64,000 nt of DNA from a virus. The notes under the pieces were generated by a model. It ran no database searches, was not told the origin of the DNA, and worked only from the letters and a program-made list of their open reading frames with translations. A program made the translations under genes and the position numbers. The DNA is taken from positions 1 through 64,000 of IMG/VR virus record IMGVR_UViG_3300037358_000003. The stretch is one strand, 5' to 3'. The first letter of the stretch is position 1, and each line of letters opens with the position of its first letter. Below are positions 51,922-58,606 of the stretch, piece by piece.

Positions 51922-52286
51922 TGAGTTGGGACGCGTGGCTGACAAAGGATTGCGGCATTCGTCCATGTGACGAACAATCTCACGTCTTAGGCGATTGGAA
52001 CTACACCCACAACACCAGCAAAATGATTTACGGGGTGTTGATGCAGACGAACGACTATGACACGACTCCCGGCCCGTGGTGGAATCTCCTGAATGGCATG
52101 AATGGTGCCGAAGGTGGACGCTATCTCGACACCATTATTCGTGGACTAGAGGCCGATCCGCAGAAGTTTGAGGCGTGGAATCCCGAGAACAAGTGGGGAA
52201 GTTACGATGGTTTGTTGGGCGTACTCAGAGAGATGCACAAGGCGTGCATCATCGAACAACCAACGATCTGGGGTGCCTGTGGATAA
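51921..52286 (+). CDS. 121-residue protein
   Basis: From ATG 51921 (overlapping the previous stop): MSWDAWLTKDCGIRPCDEQS, then NYTHNTSKMIYGVLMQTNDY and a Trp-rich centre (GPWWNLLNGMNGAEGGRYLD). This pattern of a small actinophage protein beginning with SWxxWL and containing YTHN(T/C) recurs in my memory of tailed-phage annotation, but without a function. Confidence 0.62.
   Translation: MSWDAWLTKDCGIRPCDEQSHVLGDWNYTHNTSKMIYGVLMQTNDYDTTPGPWWNLLNGMNGAEGGRYLDTIIRGLEADPQKFEAWNPENKWGSYDGLLGVLREMHKACIIEQPTIWGACG
52278..52286 (-). promoter_or_regulatory. Perfect DnaA-box sequence
   Basis: TGTGGATAA, the complement of TTATCCACA, at a gene junction; 426 bp from another perfect box. Confidence 0.35.
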
Positions 52287-52539
52287 CCCGCGGGAATATC
52301 AACCAATTACGACGCACCATCCAGTAGTGTGTGAATCTGGACTGACGTGGAGGGAACTGGCCTCACAGCCCAAAGACTTGCTAGTGGAAATGACTGACGA
52401 GCAAATCGAACAGATCAGGGAGCGGATGGCCGAGAACGCACCGTGTCGGTACGACCGTGACCACGGAGGCCATTGGGTTCGCGACCAGCAGGGAACGAAC
52501 CGTTGGTGTGACGGGATACGTCCACAGGAGGGCCAGTGA
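52279..52539 (+). CDS. 86-residue hypothetical protein
   Basis: GTG start overlapping the previous stop region; encodes MDNPREYQPITTHHPVVCES, with an acidic helix (MTDEQIEQIRERMAENAP) and a Cys-His end. Function unknown. Confidence 0.57.
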   Translation: MDNPREYQPITTHHPVVCESGLTWRELASQPKDLLVEMTDEQIEQIRERMAENAPCRYDRDHGGHWVRDQQGTNRWCDGIRPQEGQ

Positions 52540-52546
52540 GAATCGA

Positions 52547-52900
52547 ATGGTGAATCCCGTGGCCTTACTGCGTGATATGCGACGACGGGGACTCTCCCTG
52601 GTGAGCAAGAACGGACATTTCCGAGGTAAGACCTACATCACATTGGGTGGAGAGAGATGGCAAGGTGTCCACTCTCCAGATCGGTGTAGTGGCGACGTTT
52701 GTGTTATCCACAATCCGAGCCAGCACCACATGCGTCAGTGGCCCATGCACCTGCGGGATACTGGGTTAATTGAGCGGATTTGCGAACATGGAGTGGGCCA
52801 TCCGGACCCCGACAGTTGGCCGTTCTTCGATAGAATGTACGGTCATGAACCCGGCACATGGTCGATTCATGGATGTTGCGGTTGCTGTCGTGCCGACTGA
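52547..52900 (+). CDS. 117-residue Cys/His-rich protein
   Basis: Encodes MVNPVALLRDMRRRGLSLVS, then DRCSGDVCVIHNPSQHHMRQ and ICEHGVGHPDPDSWPFFDRM, ending WSIHGCCGCC. The CVIHNPS.HHM and EHG.GHPDPD blocks recur in small actinophage and plasmid proteins of unknown function. Several possible metal ligands. Confidence 0.62.
   Translation: MVNPVALLRDMRRRGLSLVSKNGHFRGKTYITLGGERWQGVHSPDRCSGDVCVIHNPSQHHMRQWPMHLRDTGLIERICEHGVGHPDPDSWPFFDRMYGHEPGTWSIHGCCGCCRAD
52704..52712 (+). promoter_or_regulatory. Perfect DnaA-box sequence
   Basis: TTATCCACA, inside the 52547-52900 gene and in opposite orientation to the box at 52278. Confidence 0.35.
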
Positions 52901-53036
52901 TGATCCAACCACAGAGGCGATCAACAGAGTTGTGAAGCTGAACGTACTCTGGCACGAGGGTCGTATTCAGGCGAGCGACTATATCGGCTTGATTGATCTC
53001 ATCCATACGTGGTGGCGAAAGAGTCTGCGTGACTGA
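52845..53036 (+). CDS. 63-residue hypothetical protein
   Basis: Encodes MNPAHGRFMDVAVAVVPTDD and a helical second half (GLIDLIHTWWRKSLRD). ATG 52869 is an alternative start. Overlaps both neighbours. Confidence 0.55.
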   Translation: MNPAHGRFMDVAVAVVPTDDPTTEAINRVVKLNVLWHEGRIQASDYIGLIDLIHTWWRKSLRD

Positions 53037-53139
53037 CGAACCTGAGTCGTGTCCGGACTGCGGGCATCCGATGCAGGATGACGATGGCTGTTCATGGCCA
53101 TACTGTCCCGATTGCATCGAGGGTGAGTACCCGTGGTGA
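53029..53139 (+). CDS. 36-residue zinc-ribbon microprotein
   Basis: GTG start; MTDEPESCPDCGHPMQDDDG then CSWPYCPDCIEGEYPW gives two C-x2-C knuckles, a complete zinc ribbon in 36 residues. Coupled by GTGA overlaps on both sides. Confidence 0.58.
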   Translation: MTDEPESCPDCGHPMQDDDGCSWPYCPDCIEGEYPW

Positions 53140-53432
53140 GTGGTGAGGATATCATCAACGAGTGGTTCTTGTACGCCATGACTGGCGACAAGGATGCGAC
53201 CGTGACGATCTTATTGAAACAACTGCGAGGATCTATGCCAACTGACGATTCCAATCTTGCGCGTGTACTGCGAGCGTTACTGTCTGCTGGTGACGTGACG
53301 ATTGAAGCTGTCGAAGCTGGCGGATTGGGTAATCGGCGCACAGGCTACAGACTGACCGTGAACTCATCGGTCGTCGTGGACGCTCAACATATTCAGGCCA
53401 TCAAGCACTATGGAATAGTGGAGGGTATGTAA
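53136..53432 (+). CDS. 98-residue hypothetical protein, possible winged helix
   Basis: Encodes MSGEDIINEWFLYAMTGDKD, then ARVLRALLSAGDVTIEAVEA and GYRLTVNSSVVVDAQHIQAI. The helix-helix-strand order and LLSAGDVTIEAVEAGG-turn-RLTV hint at a winged-helix fold, so it may be a regulator. Low certainty. Confidence 0.55.
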   Translation: MSGEDIINEWFLYAMTGDKDATVTILLKQLRGSMPTDDSNLARVLRALLSAGDVTIEAVEAGGLGNRRTGYRLTVNSSVVVDAQHIQAIKHYGIVEGM

Positions 53433-53466
53433 CGGATCACCCTTGGGCTTGAAAATCGCCCAGCAT

Positions 53467-53524
53467 CTGACTGACGCCCCGAGCGTCACGGATCTGTCTA
53501 GTCGGGTAGACAGAGACCAGTCAG
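53467..53524 (+). other. Folded non-coding segment (three-way junction) before the Rpf-like gene
   Basis: The 169-bp gap 53433-53601 has no gene. CTGACT (53467) pairs with AGTCAG (53519), enclosing two hairpins: GACGC/GCGTC (53473-53487) and CTGTCTA/TAGACAG (53494-53513). The second hairpin is also an inverted repeat of the form TGTCTA-N6-TAGACA that recurs at 53669. It may be a leader RNA, terminator or operator for the hydrolase gene. Confidence 0.5.
53495..53512. promoter_or_regulatory. Inverted repeat TGTCTA-N6-TAGACA, site 1
   Basis: A perfect 6-bp inverted repeat with a 6-bp spacer, matching site 2 at 53669-53686 in both arms and spacer length. Possible operator. Confidence 0.45.
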
Positions 53525-53601
53525 AGAGCGACGGAGGCGGTTAGTCCACCAAACTAATCAGAGAGACGTTCGACCAAGAGCGTCCGTCCGAAAGGGGAGG
53601 C

Positions 53602-54078
53602 GTGAATATCCGCGCTCTAATCGTAGCCGCTGCAATGGCTGTTTCCGTTATCTTCGTATCGTCTATATTGTCTAGTCCACTAGACAAGATCCACAAAGCA
53701 CCAATGGCACTCGTCAGAGAGGCTGACCTAGCGGATATCGTACCCACTACATTGGCGTCTACGCTCGATCCTCGCCGTAATGCGGGAATACAACAAAGCA
53801 GGAGTACCGTGACGCCTACGACGACCCTGGCGCCCTCTGACGCCACCTCAGTTGATACGTCAGACTGGGCGTGTATCCGATTCAATGAGTCCAGGGACAA
53901 CTATGGCGAACAGGGTGGCGGTGCGTATCAGTTTGAAGACGGTACGTGGCAGACCATCACTGGCCTACCTGGCTCGGCGGAGGACTATTCGCCAGCGATA
54001 CAGGATGCCGCTGCGCTGAAGCTCTACGCTGAACGTGGGTGGGAGCCGTGGACGACTAGATACGTGTGCGGGCTGTAA
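53602..54078 (+). CDS. Rpf/transglycosylase-like wall hydrolase with N-terminal anchor
   Basis: The GTG start has GGGGAGG 2 nt upstream. Residues 5-24 are a signal or anchor helix (ALIVAAAMAVSVIFVSSILS), residues 45-85 a Thr/Ser/Pro linker, and residues 88-158 a transglycosylase-like domain: DWACIRFNESRDNYGEQGGG, AYQFEDGTWQTITGLPG, DAAALKLYAERGWEPWTT. The Glu of NES aligns with the catalytic Glu of resuscitation-promoting factors, which cleave actinobacterial peptidoglycan. Probable lysis or wall-remodelling enzyme of the phage. A second TGTCTA-N6-TAGACA repeat lies inside the gene. Confidence 0.8.
   Translation: MNIRALIVAAAMAVSVIFVSSILSSPLDKIHKAPMALVREADLADIVPTTLASTLDPRRNAGIQQSRSTVTPTTTLAPSDATSVDTSDWACIRFNESRDNYGEQGGGAYQFEDGTWQTITGLPGSAEDYSPAIQDAAALKLYAERGWEPWTTRYVCGL
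53669..53686. promoter_or_regulatory. Inverted repeat TGTCTA-N6-TAGACA, site 2
   Basis: Within the hydrolase gene; extends to TTGTCTAG/CTAGACAA, an 8-bp perfect palindrome with a 4-bp centre. Same arms and spacing as site 1, 174 bp upstream. Confidence 0.45.
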
Positions 54079-54081
54079 CTC

Positions 54082-54110
54082 TTGACATTTTCGCCCCATT
54101 CCTATTTAAT
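54082..54110 (+). promoter_or_regulatory. Leaderless promoter P9
   Basis: TTGACA, 17 bp, TTTAAT, 6 nt, ATG at 54117. Confidence 0.7.
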
Positions 54111-54116
54111 GGACTG

Positions 54117-54308
54117 ATGATGAATCAGTCCCGCGCAGGGATACTCATGGTGGACCCTGGAAGTGATGATGCCAGGCGATGCCGTGACGAGATATTGGTG
54201 CTGACACTGCGGCTGCAAAACGAAAGGAACCCAGCTACAGCTGTCATTCTTGGTGCGGCGATTGATTCCCTGTTCGATGATTACTTCGGGGAGATGATGT
54301 GTTCGTAA
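54117..54308 (+). CDS. 63-residue protein, leaderless
   Basis: Encodes MMNQSRAGILMVDPGSDDAR and a helical acidic C-terminus (DSLFDDYFGEMMCS). Follows the hydrolase gene. Function unknown. Confidence 0.6.
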   Translation: MMNQSRAGILMVDPGSDDARRCRDEILVLTLRLQNERNPATAVILGAAIDSLFDDYFGEMMCS

Positions 54309-54571
54309 TGCTCGCTACAGCCTACTACTCAGACACGTTCGACAACTACCTTCGTGGCGTCGTTCTTTGTCTGGCAATCATTGCACTTGGTGTAGCCATT
54401 GTTGTGTTCGTGCGACTCAAATACCGCAGGGACAACAGACCGCCGTTTAAGCAGCCGTCACACGTTGCGTCCGTCAAGATGCCATACGATCAGGACTTCG
54501 GCCATAGTGTGCTGGACTGGGATCATGTTCCCGTCGAGTGGTACGCACAACACGCCAAGAGCGAGTCGTGA
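54308..54571 (+). CDS. Small membrane protein, holin-like position
   Basis: From ATG 54308 (TAATG overlap) the 87-residue product has one strong transmembrane helix (GVVLCLAIIALGVAIVVFVR) followed by a basic stretch and a soluble tail. It lies two genes after the Rpf-like hydrolase, so a lysis accessory role is possible; a GTG at 54299 would add three residues. Confidence 0.6.
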   Translation: MLATAYYSDTFDNYLRGVVLCLAIIALGVAIVVFVRLKYRRDNRPPFKQPSHVASVKMPYDQDFGHSVLDWDHVPVEWYAQHAKSES

Positions 54572-54792
54572 GCGCATTAGAGATTACCGCAAGAGCGCTG
54601 TACGCGTGGGATCTGCGACGATACGCAGGAATTGATGTGCCCGACTTTTCCTTACTCAATGACGGCGGTAAGGAGCAATATCGCGAGCAGGCATCAGCAG
54701 TGTTGGACGCCATTCATTTTGAGAACGTGCTGCGTGGAGCGCAGGAGTTGCTGGACTCAATGGACGTACTTGATGAAATGGGGATTCTGTGA
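54568..54792 (+). CDS. 74-residue acidic helical protein
   Basis: GTG start overlapping the previous stop; MSALEITARALYAWDLRRYA then FENVLRGAQELLDSMDVLDE. No motif recognised. Confidence 0.57.
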   Translation: MSALEITARALYAWDLRRYAGIDVPDFSLLNDGGKEQYREQASAVLDAIHFENVLRGAQELLDSMDVLDEMGIL

Positions 54793-55004
54793 GCTATTAC
54801 CCAGCCGGATCAGACACGAAAATGGCGCCGTGGAATGAAGAACAATCGGAGTCGCTGCAAGACGTGTACTGCGATACGTGCGATCTGACGTGGCCCGATA
54901 TGGAGATAACGTGGTCAAATCAGAGCGACTATGGCTACACTGATTGCCCGGGCTGCGGGACTGAACTTGAGATAAAACCGCTGGAAAGGGACGAGGGCTG
55001 GTGA
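54789..55004 (+). CDS. 71-residue zinc-ribbon protein
   Basis: GTG start; VYCDTCDLTWPDMEITW with TDCPGCGTELEIKP gives two C-x2-C knuckles 30 residues apart, a classic zinc ribbon. Possible transcription-related protein; function unknown. Confidence 0.62.
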   Translation: MSYYPAGSDTKMAPWNEEQSESLQDVYCDTCDLTWPDMEITWSNQSDYGYTDCPGCGTELEIKPLERDEGW

Positions 55005-55282
55005 GCAAGTTGCGGTGGTTGCGACTCAAGATATTCGGCATCCCGCGCGCTGACGTGAGGCGCGTGCGCGAGACGTTAAAGAAGCGTGACCCTGTTGCGA
55101 TCTTGATCGACCTGGAGCCAGTCGTGCAAGATGCCGTCACATTCAGGGTACACGACGTAACTGCGCCCATTGAGGAGTCGCCGGAGATGGTACGGTGGAA
55201 CGAGTACGCCATTCGCAAGGAGATACGAGCGGAGATTGTGCGACAGTTGGTGCCCGTGGTGATTGAAGTGTTGGAATGGTGA
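55001..55282 (+). CDS. 93-residue hypothetical protein
   Basis: GTG start; MSKLRWLRLKIFGIPRADVR and a helical basic start followed by a hydrophobic C-terminal helix (EIVRQLVPVVIEVLEW). Function unknown. Confidence 0.58.
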   Translation: MSKLRWLRLKIFGIPRADVRRVRETLKKRDPVAILIDLEPVVQDAVTFRVHDVTAPIEESPEMVRWNEYAIRKEIRAEIVRQLVPVVIEVLEW

Positions 55283-55292
55283 CGTAGTGGTC

Positions 55293-55460
55293 ATGCTTGG
55301 TACCAGTGATCAGTGTTGGGCTGCACTTGAGTCCGAGAAGAGTTTGATGTGTGGTGCGCCTGTCGTGAATGATCTTGGTTTGTGTCAGCGTCATTTGGAT
55401 GAGATGGCTGCGGACGCAACAATGCCCGGTCCCCAACAAGAGAGTCAGGGACCGGGCTAA
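55293..55460 (+). CDS. 55-residue Cys-containing protein, end of the plus block
   Basis: Encodes MLGTSDQCWAALESEKSLMC then LGLCQRHLDEMAAD, a C-x11-C...C-x2-H pattern found in actinobacterial microproteins. The last codons overlap the terminator stem. GTG 55287 is an alternative start. Confidence 0.58.
   Translation: MLGTSDQCWAALESEKSLMCGAPVVNDLGLCQRHLDEMAADATMPGPQQESQGPG
55424..55457. terminator. Bidirectional terminator hairpin between converging operons
   Basis: GCCCGGTCCC (55424-55433) and GGGACCGGGC (55448-55457) form a perfect 10-bp GC-rich stem with a 14-nt loop, 28 bp before the stop of the converging minus gene. No long T-run follows either arm. Confidence 0.7.
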
Positions 55461-55484
55461 TCGCTTGTCTTTGATGCGTGTGTG

Positions 55485-55700
55485 TTACTTGGTGAAAACG
55501 GCCTTCAGCTTGGCGCTGGCGTAGGGTTGAATTGCCTTAACGATGGCTGTGACAATGGCACTGGCACCGATGATCCAACCAATGTAAGGTGCGCCGAGGT
55601 GGACCGACGTAGCAACGTTCAGGACAACGGCCAAAACCGCTGACACGGAAACCGCCACGATCAGTACGTCCGTCAGTAGTGTTTTCAGGTTGATCTTCAT
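55485..55700 (-). CDS. Holin-like two-helix membrane protein
   Basis: The 71-residue protein has two hydrophobic helices (DVLIVAVSVSAVLAVVLNVA and APYIGWIIGASAIVTAIVKA) with a basic N-terminus (MKINLKTLL) and a basic C-terminus (ASAKLKAVFTK). Length, two helices and charged ends are those of class II holins, and the layout fits actinophage holins. It shares no cassette with a recognised endolysin here. Confidence 0.65.
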   Translation of the reverse strand: MKINLKTLLTDVLIVAVSVSAVLAVVLNVATSVHLGAPYIGWIIGASAIVTAIVKAIQPYASAKLKAVFTK

Positions 55701-56083
55701 GCGCTTCCTTTACTTAGTAAATGACTGATGCACCTGGCGACATTCTCCGTAGCCAACTCGTTGAGTTTTGCATAGCGGTCCTGCTGCTTGGGTGACATCG
55801 ACAGCCATATGCTTGCGTTGAGACAGTGTACGAGTTCATGCACTGCTGCCAATTGGAGATCAGCATCAGTCATGGTGGCTGCTTGAACAAGGCTCCACTT
55901 GAAGGATGCTTGGCGATATTCCCAGTCGCAAACGGTGGTGCATATCACGCGATCTTCGGTGCCAGTGTCGAACGCATTCGTGACCTTGAGCCAACCAATG
56001 TCCATCTGCTCGACTAGACGATCCATTAGGTCGCGTATGCGCTGCTCGATTTCGTCCTGGTCGCGAATATGTGACTTGCTCAT
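55697..56083 (-). CDS. HExxH protein, SprT/minimal metallopeptidase-like
   Basis: The 128-residue protein carries LQLAAVHELVHCLNASIWLS, with HELVH as the zinc motif, and NELATENVARCISHLL, where the Glu can be the third ligand. The N-terminal half is helical with a small beta segment (EDRVICTTVCDWEYRQASFK). It overlaps the metallophosphoesterase stop by 4 nt. Substrate unknown. Confidence 0.68.
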   Translation of the reverse strand: MSKSHIRDQDEIEQRIRDLMDRLVEQMDIGWLKVTNAFDTGTEDRVICTTVCDWEYRQASFKWSLVQAATMTDADLQLAAVHELVHCLNASIWLSMSPKQQDRYAKLNELATENVARCISHLLSKGSA

Positions 56084-56919
56084 GCGTCTTTCATGAATCT
56101 GCTAACTGGTGCGCCAGCGTACCTGCGCGCAAGGAAGTCTAGCGATACTTCCATGAGATCAAAGTTGCCTGCACGCACCTCATGGAACACGAGGATGCCA
56201 CGCCATTCATCCGTCGCCTGTGGACCGCGATAGTCCTCGTTGTGCAAGTAACAACTCCCAGCGATGATCGCACGTTGACGACCACCCGCTACGGATCTTT
56301 GTGCTGATTGCAAACCCTGCTGATGGCCTTGAACGAAGGTATGGCCCACGGACTTCAAACGAGTCTCAGCCATGCCCGAATACGCACGCCCAGTGTTCGG
56401 CTGATAGAAGTAGTGACTATATGCTACGCCATCAAGCCACAGAATATTGAGGAAATCGTGAACTTGCCAGCCGTGTTGCTTGTAGTTCAAATGATCCAAA
56501 CTCAAGATGCCGTCTAGTTTCGGTTCATCCTCAATGGCGCGGGTGATGCGGTTCTCGTGATTGCCGATCAGTATGTGTCGCTCCGGCCACCACTGACGCT
56601 CCTTGTTTTTGCGACGCTTTTCGTTGAACTCAATCAGGGGAGCATTCAATTTGTCAAATGCTTTGTTAGCAGCCTCAAGGTCGGCAAGATAACGCTTGCC
56701 CTCCATCGTCTTGCTGCCCTTTTTGTCGTAGCTGCTCAAGCTGGACATGTCAGCGTGATCGCCTAAATGGATGATGCGAACGTTGTTGTCGTCGTGCCAA
56801 CGGTCTACGATATACTGACCGATCCAGTCAAAGTGTTTGGTCGGCGTTCCGACAGCCACCTGAGTGTCTGGGATGACAACGTGAGTTACGCTACCCTGAT
56901 CTGCCAATGGGACTCCCAT
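56080..56919 (-). CDS. Calcineurin-like metallophosphoesterase
   Basis: The 279-residue protein has the metal-binding motifs in order: VVIPDTQVAVGTP (D-x-Q variant of DxH), IIHLGDHADMSSLSSY (GDxxD), HILIGNHENRITRAI (GNHE), SHYFYQ and VQGHQQG. Phage members can act on nucleic acids or cyclic nucleotides; substrate here unknown. A possible leaderless promoter, TTGCTA then TATTTA with 6 nt to the ATG, precedes it on the minus strand. Confidence 0.85.
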   Translation of the reverse strand: MGVPLADQGSVTHVVIPDTQVAVGTPTKHFDWIGQYIVDRWHDDNNVRIIHLGDHADMSSLSSYDKKGSKTMEGKRYLADLEAANKAFDKLNAPLIEFNEKRRKNKERQWWPERHILIGNHENRITRAIEDEPKLDGILSLDHLNYKQHGWQVHDFLNILWLDGVAYSHYFYQPNTGRAYSGMAETRLKSVGHTFVQGHQQGLQSAQRSVAGGRQRAIIAGSCYLHNEDYRGPQATDEWRGILVFHEVRAGNFDLMEVSLDFLARRYAGAPVSRFMKDA

Positions 56920-56925
56920 CGCTCA

Positions 56926-56966
56926 TAAATACACGCTTGTAGTTCACACTAGCAAGTGCTATGATG
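56926..56966. promoter_or_regulatory. Divergent promoter region
   Basis: On the plus strand TTGTAG (56937) and TATGAT (56960) are 17 bp apart and serve the gene at 57003. On the minus strand TATTTA (56926-56931) lies 6 nt from the ATG at 56919 with TTGCTA 18 bp upstream, a leaderless-type arrangement. Confidence 0.5.
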
Positions 56967-57002
56967 CAGCGCAACCTTTGGATTTGACGAGAGGATCATT
57001 TA

Positions 57003-58076
57003 ATGCTAGGCGGACATGCTCACCAAGGACAGAAGCGCATTCTGCTTGCAATCGTCATTGCAGGCGCTCTCGCAATAGCAGGTGTCGTCGCACTCACCAT
57101 AGGCTACGGAGTACCGCCTAAAATGCCCCGTACCGTCACGACTTCCACGATGGCTACCACAACTCTGCCAACGTCTATTTCTGCGCCCACAACGACGACT
57201 GGCACGAGCGAAAGCCAGCCTATTACGACGAGCCAATCAGGTCACGTCAACGCGTCAAAAGTGACAGAAACGACGGTCCCGAGAACACCAGCCACGGTGA
57301 CGAAAACCGCAGTGAGCGTGACGCCCGCACCACCGCCCGTTCTCTCGGCACCGACCACGACGACGGTGTCGAACGCACCCGTCATCACTTACAGCGCCTA
57401 CGTCGATCCAAGGTACACGCAAAGTGCGACGAACCCACTTGCGGCAACGTTTAGTTACAGTGCTGGAGCGTCAACTAGCGACAATGGTGTCAACGTTGAA
57501 CTCGCATCATTGCCAAGTGGCACGTTGAGTCTGATGAGTGATGGGAGCGTTGAGTGCACCATGAATGTCGGCGTGCAGGTGAGTGGCAGCAGTTGCCCCG
57601 TGACGTACGCTACGTTTGGATCGTATGTCATTACGGCGGAGTACACCGAGGAGTCCAACGTGTATACAAGTGCGACGGACACTGACGCTATCGCTCCGTA
57701 CTCGACTACCACTGTTGCGGTCATCAAAGGCGGCGGCTCAGAGGGCGGATTGTTGTTCGACGCCGACGTGACCGATAGCAACGGCAACGCTGTCACGACA
57801 GGCACGGTATCCATGACTGTTACAGATGTAACGCAAGGATGGTCGTATGTCGTGACTGGCGCTCAGGGAATGGATGGAGCCGACCAGACTGCGTTCAGTT
57901 GCATCTTTATCGAGAACTACCCGAAGGTCGGTGATTATAGTGGCTGCGGCCTACAGGGACAGATTCAAGTCACGCCGGGAACGGGCGATGAACTCACGCT
58001 TGTTGCGACGTACGTCGGAACTGTGGATTGGACCGGATCAGCGTCGTCAACCACCACGTACACGATGCCATCATAG
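57003..58076 (+). CDS. Membrane-anchored Ig-like surface protein
   Basis: The 357-residue protein has a basic N-terminus and one transmembrane anchor (residues 12-34, ILLAIVIAGALAIAGVVALT), a long Thr/Ser/Pro stalk (residues 40-125, for example TTTTGTSESQPITTSQSG), then two Ig-like beta-sandwich domains (SYSAGASTSDNGVNVELASL ... and GGGSEGGLLFDADVTDSNGN ...). The architecture predicts an extracellular protein displayed on the host cell. It is transcribed against the flanking tail genes, from its own promoter, as expected of a moron or a superinfection-exclusion gene; that role is inference. Confidence 0.75.
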   Translation: MLGGHAHQGQKRILLAIVIAGALAIAGVVALTIGYGVPPKMPRTVTTSTMATTTLPTSISAPTTTTGTSESQPITTSQSGHVNASKVTETTVPRTPATVTKTAVSVTPAPPPVLSAPTTTTVSNAPVITYSAYVDPRYTQSATNPLAATFSYSAGASTSDNGVNVELASLPSGTLSLMSDGSVECTMNVGVQVSGSSCPVTYATFGSYVITAEYTEESNVYTSATDTDAIAPYSTTTVAVIKGGGSEGGLLFDADVTDSNGNAVTTGTVSMTVTDVTQGWSYVVTGAQGMDGADQTAFSCIFIENYPKVGDYSGCGLQGQIQVTPGTGDELTLVATYVGTVDWTGSASSTTTYTMPS

Positions 58077-58078
58077 CA

Positions 58079-58597
58079 TCACTGCGAACCGACGAAGAAC
58101 ACGTGCAGGAACGTGGAGTAAGCATTGTTCTGCGTGGACAGTGTGGCAGACGCTCCCTGGACGGCGACGAGGCCCAACGTATCGCTCGCGGAACATGCCA
58201 CCAACCCGCCGCCGGATGAACCGGGAAATGTGGTTGCGGTTGGTACGGTGGACCCCTGGATCACGACACTACCGTTGTGATATACGGAGCAGTTCATGTC
58301 GTTAGCGCCGGGGCTGCCGGAACCGCCAACTTGGACCGCAAACTGAACAGAGTAGACGCCTGTGAGTGGGACGATCACATTGTTGCTGGACACGGAAAAG
58401 CCGTAACCGTCAGCGGTGATGCCGCCAAGGGAGATTTGTGTTGGCGTGCCGTCTGTGAGTGAGGTACTGACTGAGTTGTATGCGAGAATATACGGCACTT
58501 GATAGAGAAAGGTCTCATTGTTGGCTACGCCATTCCAGTCCGTTACCGAGAGCACGTCTCCCGAAACATGAGTTACCGGGGATGTCCATGATGCCAT
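58079..58597 (-). CDS. Tail-tip protein with jelly-roll (C1q/TNF-like) domain
   Basis: The 172-residue protein begins MASWTSPVTHVSGDVLSVTD WNGVAN-type, a segment common at the start of phage tail-tip proteins, and continues with a C1q-like beta-sandwich: GYGFSVSSNNVIVPLTGVYS, VQFAVQVGG and a FLHVFFVG end. AGGAGA precedes the ATG. Such domains bind receptors. It is downstream of the large tail gene. Confidence 0.72.
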   Translation of the reverse strand: MASWTSPVTHVSGDVLSVTDWNGVANNETFLYQVPYILAYNSVSTSLTDGTPTQISLGGITADGYGFSVSSNNVIVPLTGVYSVQFAVQVGGSGSPGANDMNCSVYHNGSVVIQGSTVPTATTFPGSSGGGLVACSASDTLGLVAVQGASATLSTQNNAYSTFLHVFFVGSQ

Positions 58598-58606
58598 TTT
58601 TTTCTC

